In this document: positions 11,502-16,723 of the stretch, one piece after another
How the letters are laid out: every line of letters begins with the position of its first letter
Position numbering within the stretch: the stretch's first letter is position 1
Assembly: GCA_001275005.1 (NCBI GenBank)
Contig: JWZX01000978.1
Span: 1 to 16,723 of the forward strand
Length of the DNA: 16,723 nt
Direction: 5' to 3'
Source: Chrysochromulina tobinii
Lineage: Eukaryota > Haptophyta > Prymnesiales > Chrysochromulinaceae
Position numbers and translations under genes: made by a program
The notes under the pieces: generated by a model
The model's database searches: none
What the model was told of the DNA's origin: nothing
What the model saw: only the letters and a program-made list of their open reading frames with translations

Positions 11502-13868
11502 ATGCTCGCTCAACGCTTCCAGCCCACCTGCCGCCTGTTTGTATCTCGTGGCTCCTCACCGCTTCTGGACTGGCAGGTGAATGGCGAGGTTCGGCAACGG
11601 CCGGCTCCTGCGGGCCCCGGCTTTGTGCATGAGATGGTCGAAGGCAGCCCGGCCACACGCATTCAGTTGCCCAGCAAGGGCTCCGCACCGCTGGGCCTGC
11701 GCCATCAACGGCTGGTCCTCGACGTATGGGGCGATCCAATCTTGCCGTTCGCAGTGGAGGTGGTCGTGTGCGATGCCGGCGGAGTCACACGCACCGTGAC
11801 GCTCTCACGAGACTGCATGGCGCCCGAGATGACCCACGGCAGCCCGAAGGCGAAGCTGCCGCTCGCTCCGCCGGCTGGCGTCGTGCTGGTCGGTGCGGGC
11901 TGGCGCATCGTAGATTTGGATCTGGCTGATCTCATCCCTCGAGCCTTTGATGGGGCCGTCTACAAGCAGCTGGACGGCATCGCGGTCGTGGGCGCGTGCA
12001 TGCTGCGCACCATCGACGCCCGCGCCGAGTCGCCACCCGTGTTCCTCGTTGCTGATCACGTGCCGCTCGTGCCGCACTACACAGCGCCGGGCCTGCCGAG
12101 GGTTGCCGCCGCCGTGTACGCGGCCGTCAAGGGCGAACAGGAGGACGCTGACTTTGGCGACAAAGCGTACGCCGAGACGACGCTCTCGTTCGCGTCGACG
12201 CCACGGTCGGGGAGCGCTCTCAGCTGGCAAGGAGCGGCGAAGAAGCTCGGCTCGAAGAAGCTGGCGGCGGCGATGCTCCGCCCGTCGAGCGGCCGGCGAC
12301 ACGGCGACCCGCGCACCCATTCGACGGGCGGCTTCGAGGACGTCCACCCTGCTCACTACCGTCGAGAGACGAGGCTGCCCGACGGCAAATTTGTGCCCGA
12401 CACGGCGGCCGTGACGCGCTCAGGGGTCGCCGCGGCCCGGGAGCTGTGCATGCGGCTGCGGCGGGGCGATGCGCCGCCGACGGTCGACATGACTGGCGTC
12501 GTGATCGGCGAGGGCGGCACCAAGCTGCTCACGAGCGCGCTGGCCTCCAGGCTCGCCTTGAGTGTGCGCAGCCTCACGCTCGCGTTCAACAACCTCGGCG
12601 ACCGCGGCGCCGCGCTGCTCGCGAGCAGCTTGCGCGCCAACTTCACCCTGACCGAGCTCGATCTGCAGGGGTGCGCCATCGGCACGGCCGGCGGCGTCGC
12701 GCTCGCAGGCGCCGTTGAGGTCGGCTGCCCGCGCCTGGGGACGCTCGTCCTCGCCCGGAACGCGATGGGCGCCGCCGGCGTGGCGGCGCTCGTGCGCGCG
12801 GCCGCCGTGCACACCGGCCTGACGCTGCTCGATCTCGAGCGCACGGGAGGGGCGATGGGGTTGCGCGCCCTCTTCCGGCAGGGTGACGAGGTGCGCTTCG
12901 AGGCACCCCCATCGCCCCCCCTTGCGCACCCGAGCGCTCGCGACGGCGCGGCGGCCGATCCGCTCAGGACGACGCTCGACTGGGGAGCGCGCGCGCGCAT
13001 CGTGCACGTGCGTACCGGGCGCCCCGTGCCCCGCCTCGACGACGGGCCGGCACACGACGGCCAGCGCACGCGGCTTCTCGGGCTGCGAGAGGAGATCATC
13101 GGCCGAAGGGTTCACGTGCGCGTGGCGGGCCGAGCGGCCGTCATGGGCGCCTTTGTCAACGTGGCGACGAACGAGGCGCTCGAGGCGCTCCGCGAGACGC
13201 TGCTACGCCCCGTGCGCGCGCTGCGCACCCTTCGCCTGGGCGGCAACCCGTTTGGCGCCGCCGCCCGAGATGAGCTCAAACGGGTGCTCTCCGCCGGCCC
13301 GAACGGCGCCAAGGGCCTCGCTCTCCAATTCCAAGTCCATGACGGCTCTGCGATCGTGCCCGCGGCGGCGCCGCCGACCGTCGCGGGCGCGCCGGAGGCG
13401 GAGGTGGCGGCATCAGCCGCCGCGGCGCGGGCCGCGGCCGCGGCGCCGTCGGACACGGAGGAGGCGGTGGCCGAGCGCGAGGCGCGGCGCTTTCTTGCGG
13501 AGCAGCGGCGTAAGGTGGCGGCGGAGCGACGGCAGGAGCAGCAGCAGCGGCGCGAACGCCAGCAGACGATCGAGGCTCTCTTTCCCGAGATCGAGCTGCA
13601 GCGCGAGCAGCTGCAGCGCACCGGTACGTGGGCGCCGGAACCGTCGCTCATTGGTGAGGGCGACGCAGCCGACGACAACGAGGCCGAGCAGCCGGCGCAG
13701 GACGCGTGGACTGAGATGGACGCTTATCTCGATGAGTACCTCGAGGCGGATGCGGAGCCGCAGCCAAAGCTCGCTGGCAGCCTGCCCGATGGCCTCTCCA
13801 AGTCGTCCCTGCTCTTGGCGACGGCGTCGATGAGCAAGGCGAGGGTGTTCTCGTTCGCCGAGGATTAG
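11502..13868 (+). CDS. CFA20-domain protein fused to leucine-rich repeats and a coiled coil (putative flagellar protein)
   Basis: The product has 788 residues from the ATG at 11502. Residues 1-192 match the CFA20 domain of CFAP20/BUG22 in order: an M-L-x-Q-x-F-Q start, a leader ending in SSPLLDW, then TRIQLPSKGSAPLGLRH, FAVEVVVCDAGGVTRT, GWRIVDLDLADLIPRAFDG and VVGACMLRTI. CFAP20 is an inner-junction protein of axonemal doublets. A Lys/Ser-rich linker follows. Leucine-rich repeats of ribonuclease-inhibitor type occupy about 325-450 (LTLAFNNLGDRGA; LTELDLQGCAIGTAGG; LVLARNAMGAAGV), and one more lies at 573-592 (LRTLRLGGNPFG) after a ~120-residue insert. A Glu/Arg/Gln coiled coil spans about 652-706 and an acidic tail follows. 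The start is supported by alignment with the CFA20 N-terminus. I know single-domain CFAP20 and long CFA20-containing proteins, but not this LRR combination. Confidence 0.88.
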   Translation: MLAQRFQPTCRLFVSRGSSPLLDWQVNGEVRQRPAPAGPGFVHEMVEGSPATRIQLPSKGSAPLGLRHQRLVLDVWGDPILPFAVEVVVCDAGGVTRTVTLSRDCMAPEMTHGSPKAKLPLAPPAGVVLVGAGWRIVDLDLADLIPRAFDGAVYKQLDGIAVVGACMLRTIDARAESPPVFLVADHVPLVPHYTAPGLPRVAAAVYAAVKGEQEDADFGDKAYAETTLSFASTPRSGSALSWQGAAKKLGSKKLAAAMLRPSSGRRHGDPRTHSTGGFEDVHPAHYRRETRLPDGKFVPDTAAVTRSGVAAARELCMRLRRGDAPPTVDMTGVVIGEGGTKLLTSALASRLALSVRSLTLAFNNLGDRGAALLASSLRANFTLTELDLQGCAIGTAGGVALAGAVEVGCPRLGTLVLARNAMGAAGVAALVRAAAVHTGLTLLDLERTGGAMGLRALFRQGDEVRFEAPPSPPLAHPSARDGAAADPLRTTLDWGARARIVHVRTGRPVPRLDDGPAHDGQRTRLLGLREEIIGRRVHVRVAGRAAVMGAFVNVATNEALEALRETLLRPVRALRTLRLGGNPFGAAARDELKRVLSAGPNGAKGLALQFQVHDGSAIVPAAAPPTVAGAPEAEVAASAAAARAAAAAPSDTEEAVAEREARRFLAEQRRKVAAERRQEQQQRRERQQTIEALFPEIELQREQLQRTGTWAPEPSLIGEGDAADDNEAEQPAQDAWTEMDAYLDEYLEADAEPQPKLAGSLPDGLSKSSLLLATASMSKARVFSFAED

Positions 13869-14022
13869 AGTTACAGTCGTTCCGCGCGATAATGAAAATT
13901 GAGGGGACAGCGCGTGAAAAATCTGTATGCGAGGTGTTGCCCTTCACGCTTTGAGTTTGGTCGTGCGTGTGGTGCTGTTGTGAATGAAGAACGCCTGAGT
14001 CTGTTGCGCAGCCAGGGCCACA
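13869..14022. other. Short gap before the C2orf81-like gene
   Basis: Only 154 bp separate the stop of the CFA20-LRR gene from the next ATG. The gap is less GC-rich than the genes (for example GATAATGAAAATTG near 13889) and must hold a 3' UTR plus a compact promoter. No TATA box is seen. Confidence 0.4.
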
Positions 14023-15465
14023 ATGGCACCTAAGCCTAAGGAGCCGGAGCCGCCACCTCCGCCCCCTCCCGCGCCTCCGGCGACGTCATGGGAGGATGAG
14101 TGGGAGTCCGAGGAAGTCGTTTCCTCGATCGTGGACGAGCTGGTCGTCGGTGCCGAGGAGGTGCTCGCGCAGAAGGCCCTCCGGGCTGCCGTGGCCCCTT
14201 TTACTGCGGACCGCATTTTTGCCAAGATGCGAGCGGCGATCGAGTGCAGGTTCGTCGACCACGACGCGGGCGAGCCTGAGTTGGCATCCGCGCCCAATTG
14301 GAAGGTGGGCGCGGAGCCTGTGCCCGCGCTCATCGACGCATGGTCGCGAGGGGCCGTGCCCGCCAAGAAGCCGGCGCCCATGAGCCAGCCCGCCGGCGAG
14401 TCGCTCTCGAGCACGGATCCGCCGGGCTCGCCGCGTGCAAAGACGCCGGCCGGGAGCGTGCGCGGCGAGGCACGCGAGCGCGTGCCCGATTACCTGCCGC
14501 TGCCTGACCCCAAGGGCCCCGTCTTCATCGCCAAGCTGCCGCCGGGCACCGTGATCGTCAAGCCGGAGAAGAAGCCGCCGGTCGTGACGGCGACCGAGAA
14601 GCTGCGGCGGCGACTTGAGGCGGAGGCGCGCGAGGAGAGGGCGAAGCTCGCCCAGCTCGAGCTCGACCTCAAGGCGCGCCAGTTTGTCTACGCCGCGCCC
14701 TCGAACGTCATCGTGCTCGAGGAGATGCAGCCTGACAAGCTCCCTGCCTTTCAGCAGCAGCCAAAGCTCGGCATCGCGGGCCAGCGCGGAGGGACAGCAG
14801 CGCCCTCGGCCGCGACGCCGTCCAAGGGCAAAAAGGGGGAGGCGCCTGCCAAAAAGGGGAGCAAGCTCGAGTTTGGAGGCAAGGCCACCTTCAAGCAGCT
14901 CGACTCTCTGCAGCCGCCGCTTCTCGAAAGTATGGACGTTAGGGAGGGCGTGCTGCTCAAGCAGGGACCTGCCGGTCAAGAGGCGACCAAGGGCGGCGAG
15001 GCGCGCATCTTCGACGGCGAGCGCATGTCGAAGACCGCCTTCGAGCAGGCGCTGAGCAACCCAGGGGGCTTCAAGCGCCGCGCCGCGCCTCCGAAAGAGG
15101 ATCCAGCTGGCGGCGCCCCCGACCCGACGCTCGGGAATACTGGACCTCCGCCCACGACGGTGCCCACGCCCGACAGCCCAGGCAGCCAGGTGGTCGCAAG
15201 ACGCCCACCGCACATGCCCAATTCGCCCGGTCCCGAGGAGAAGCACGGCACAAAGAACGCCCACACGCGCGAGCGCGGCGGGATGCCCATCAATGATCGG
15301 CTGCCACCGCCCGCGCTCGGCGCGACCACGGGGCATGGGCAGGGCTTGCCCTACTGCGGCCAACAGCTGACCTCCTCGTCGGTCGGTGGCGTCCCGCGCT
15401 CGCTCACGGCGAGCGAGACACTCCGGGTGACCAACGCCGAAGCGCTCCGCGGCTTAGTGGACTAG
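14023..15465 (+). CDS. C2orf81-like protein with N-terminal conserved domain, coiled coil and disordered tail
   Basis: The product has 480 residues from an ATG with a good context (CCACAATGG). After a Pro-rich leader, residues about 23-113 form a conserved block: WEDEW, a helix (VVSSIVDELVVGAEEVL), then PFT, an A..M..AIECRFV string, DAGEPE, a W, EPVPALIDAW and GAVP. This order matches the N-terminal region of animal C2orf81-type proteins (DUF4639 as I recall it), which is uncharacterised and linked to ciliated or testis tissue. A coiled coil lies at about 190-220 (KLRRRLEAEAREERAKLAQL), followed by VIVLEEMQPDKLPAF and a Lys/Pro/Gly-rich disordered region. No signal peptide or membrane segment is seen. 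The reading frame is firm. The family link rests on pattern recognition and is moderate. Confidence 0.82.
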   Translation: MAPKPKEPEPPPPPPPAPPATSWEDEWESEEVVSSIVDELVVGAEEVLAQKALRAAVAPFTADRIFAKMRAAIECRFVDHDAGEPELASAPNWKVGAEPVPALIDAWSRGAVPAKKPAPMSQPAGESLSSTDPPGSPRAKTPAGSVRGEARERVPDYLPLPDPKGPVFIAKLPPGTVIVKPEKKPPVVTATEKLRRRLEAEAREERAKLAQLELDLKARQFVYAAPSNVIVLEEMQPDKLPAFQQQPKLGIAGQRGGTAAPSAATPSKGKKGEAPAKKGSKLEFGGKATFKQLDSLQPPLLESMDVREGVLLKQGPAGQEATKGGEARIFDGERMSKTAFEQALSNPGGFKRRAAPPKEDPAGGAPDPTLGNTGPPPTTVPTPDSPGSQVVARRPPHMPNSPGPEEKHGTKNAHTRERGGMPINDRLPPPALGATTGHGQGLPYCGQQLTSSSVGGVPRSLTASETLRVTNAEALRGLVD

Positions 15466-15906
15466 AGACGAGGCACTCAGCTCGTGAGTCGCGGCTCGGC
15501 CTGTCTCAGCGAGAGGGTCTATGCGGGGTGTGATCTGAGTGTCTATGGGTGTGATTGCATGCCGCTGCACTTACAACTTCACCACCATAAACTTATGCAT
15601 AAACTAAGCGATAGCCACACACCACCGCTTAGATATAAAAATTAGACCCGCCATTGAGACCTGCGGTGCGCCGCTATCGGCAGAACATTCTCGGAGCTGC
15701 GTGGGGAGAGACGCGGAGCTCTCCGCCGCGCGCGATAGACGCGAAGCCTTCGATGACATAAGCGAGTCGGCTGCTGAAAAGCCGATCGCCAAAGATGAGG
15801 CTCGTACCGACGGGGATCTGCATGCCCCGTGTGATGATGTGCCATTCGGCGCAACTCTACGCGAATGTCGCCCTCATCGAGAGCTCATACGTTCAAATCC
15901 TGATCT
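15466..15906. other. Intergenic region between two converging genes
   Basis: These 441 bp lie between the stops of the C2orf81-like gene (plus) and the small secreted-protein gene (minus), so both 3' UTRs should fall here. The palindrome TTATGCATAA (15593-15602), a hairpin (15604-15632) and a TATAAAAA string (15634-15641) form an AT-rich island. From about 15660 to 15900 frames are open on both strands, but none starts at an ATG with recognisable content. A missed short exon cannot be excluded. Confidence 0.45.
15604..15632. repeat. Perfect 7-bp inverted repeat in an AT-rich island
   Basis: CTAAGCG (15604-15610) and CGCTTAG (15626-15632) are exact reverse complements around a 15-nt loop, next to TATAAAAA. 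In the gap between converging genes this could mark 3'-end processing, but no family is recognised. Confidence 0.4.
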
Positions 15907-16185
15907 TCACTTTGCGCCTTTCTTCTTCGGTGCTGCAGCAGGCTCCGCTTTGCCCTTCGGTGGCGGCGCCTCGGGCTCCTTCTTTGGTGGGCCCTTGGGC
16001 CCCTTCTCGTCAGCGCCGCTCTTCTTCTTCGGCCCCGCCCCAGGCTTCTTATCGCCCGCGATAATGCTCGCGCACCTAGCGCCATTGTGCACAGAAGAGA
16101 GCGCGTGCACGGGTGACAGGACGAGGCCCGCGGCGGGCGCCACGAAGAGAGCGGCCAGGAAGAGCAACGCCGCGCGCGTCATCAT
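15907..16185 (-). CDS. Small secreted Lys/Pro/Ala-rich protein
   Basis: The product has 92 residues when started at the ATG at 16185, which places a signal peptide at the very N-terminus (MMTRAALLFLAALFVAPAAG). The frame stays open upstream to an in-frame ATG at 16242 and a GTG at 16254; those would add an Arg/Lys-rich extension before the hydrophobic segment. After the signal peptide come a short linker with one Cys (NGARCASIIAG) and a low-complexity region built from PKKK, PPKKEP, PPKGKAEP and APKKKGAK. The mature chain is strongly basic and probably disordered. Such chains can bind anionic polysaccharides, silica or carbonate surfaces, but no function is shown. The hydrophobic leader could also be part of a bipartite plastid signal. 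Confidence is limited by the short length. Confidence 0.55.
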   Translation of the reverse strand: MMTRAALLFLAALFVAPAAGLVLSPVHALSSVHNGARCASIIAGDKKPGAGPKKKSGADEKGPKGPPKKEPEAPPPKGKAEPAAAPKKKGAK

Positions 16186-16478
16186 GATGAATCCGACTCG
16201 TGGACGACCCTTTCGAGCTTTGTTTACCGAAATCGGCACCATCTGCAAACGCACCCAGCCCCTCTTTTCTCATTGTGAATGGGGGCTCCCCCGCGGCGCC
16301 GGGCCGACTCCCCTGTGGGGAAAACGGGGAGGAGTGAAACGCACCATGTCCGCAATGATTTCGTCAAGAGATCTCCACGCCACCTCACAACGATCTAAAT
16401 GTCAAACATAACTACAAAATTTAATATAAAAGTCATCTGAACTACGGAAGGCTACACACCAGATCAACAGGCCAGATC
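16186..16478. other. Gap upstream of the small secreted-protein gene
   Basis: These 293 bp should hold the promoter and leader of the minus-strand gene at 15907-16185 and the 3' UTR of the gene at 16479. An AT-rich tract near 16400-16435 (ATTTAATATAAAAG) stands out against the GC-rich surroundings. No gene is supported. Confidence 0.4.
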
Positions 16479-16723
16479 TCACGACCTCTCGCCACCCCGC
16501 TCCCGTAGCCTCTTGGCGCGCTGACCCAACGGCTCCGTTTCCTCATCCGACTCCCATGATCCCCCCTGCCCCTCACCCAGCCGAGCATGATCGCCCCCCT
16601 GGCCTTCCAGCTGGAACCCCGCATTCCGCTCCTCGTCCCACAGCTCGTCCCAGAGGAGCTCCCCGTCGACGTCGTACCGGATCTGGTAGCAGAGCGCGTC
16701 ATCCCGGGTAGCGTCGTAGGCTA
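16479..16723 (-). CDS. C-terminal 80 codons of a gene entering from the right edge, possibly with a Tudor/Agenet-like module
   Basis: The minus strand is open from the window edge (first full codon at 16721) to a TGA at 16481-16479. The frame reads AYDATRDDALCYQIRYDVDG, then LLWDELWDEE, then an acidic stretch (SWESDEETEP) and a basic end (QRAKRLRERGG). The aromatic/acidic pattern Y-D...Y-x-I-R-Y-D-V-D-G-E...W recalls the beta-barrel of Tudor or Agenet-type chromatin modules, but too little is present to be sure. The C-terminal tail of a retroelement polyprotein is an alternative. The competing frame in the same place (Ser/Thr/Gly/Arg-rich) looks like a shadow. Confidence 0.5.
   Translation of the reverse strand, partial: AYDATRDDALCYQIRYDVDGELLWDELWDEERNAGFQLEGQGGDHARLGEGQGGSWESDEETEPLGQRAKRLRERGGERS

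Noticed and set aside
12883-13833. 316-codon plus-strand frame rich in Arg and Ser overlapping the CFA20-LRR gene
   Set aside because: It is a +1 shadow: the Arg/Ser/Pro content arises from reading Ala/Glu codons of a GC-rich gene out of frame. The LRR and coiled-coil frame explains the region.
14086-15363. 425-codon minus-strand frame opposite the C2orf81-like gene
   Set aside because: The composition is dominated by Arg, Leu and Gly with no domain pattern. The plus frame has a good ATG context and a conserved N-terminal block.
15870-15905. tRNA-like T-arm string GTTCAAATCC
   Set aside because: The flanks do not pair as a T stem, and no D arm, anticodon arm or acceptor stem could be found around it.
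15701-16411. 236-codon plus-strand frame after the TATAAAAA string
   Set aside because: It begins at GTG, has no ATG near its start, and most of it is the antisense of the signal-peptide-bearing gene at 15907-16185.

Overview
The window looks like nuclear DNA of a GC-rich, gene-dense, intron-poor unicellular eukaryote, probably a flagellated microalga. Reasons: BTB-BACK-Kelch, filamin, HtrA with an organelle-type leader and CFA20 (cilia/flagella) proteins; long open frames without bacterial ribosome binding sites; ATG contexts of Kozak type; gaps of 155-770 bp; Ala/Pro-rich proteins. A haptophyte or another alga with a secondary plastid would fit, but that is inference; nothing here is a taxonomic marker.

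Left part (1-4324, genes on the minus strand). The 5' end of one BTB-Kelch gene is cut by the left edge (1-150). A complete BTB-BACK-Kelch gene follows (922-2625), then a mitochondrial or plastid HtrA/DegP serine protease (3128-4324). Positions 1-671 and 2476-3139 are diverged copies of one segment. It covers the BTB-Kelch N-terminus, its upstream region and the last codons of the HtrA gene, so the two Kelch genes arose by tandem segmental duplication and a three-codon HtrA tail was left stranded at 660-671. The HtrA gene carries a 78-bp in-frame insertion in its PDZ domain. It is bounded by GT...AG and by direct repeats and has a 12-bp palindrome at its centre; it is best read as a small phase-0 intron of introner type.

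Middle and right part (4523-15465, four genes on the plus strand in head-to-tail order). These encode a filamin/Kelch/LamG-like scaffold protein (divergent from HtrA across a shared gap of 198 bp), a large low-complexity protein with TPR-like helices, a CFA20-domain protein fused to leucine-rich repeats and a coiled coil, and a protein whose N-terminal domain resembles animal C2orf81. The third is clearly cilium-related by its CFA20 domain. The first, second and fourth have architectures common among axonemal or ciliary proteins. The block may therefore be a co-oriented neighbourhood of flagellar genes. This is the most interesting hypothesis in the window.

Right edge (minus strand): a short secreted Lys/Pro/Ala-rich protein (15907-16185) and the C-terminal 80 codons of a gene that enters from the right (16479-16723). 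I saw no rRNA, tRNA, CRISPR array or intact transposon.
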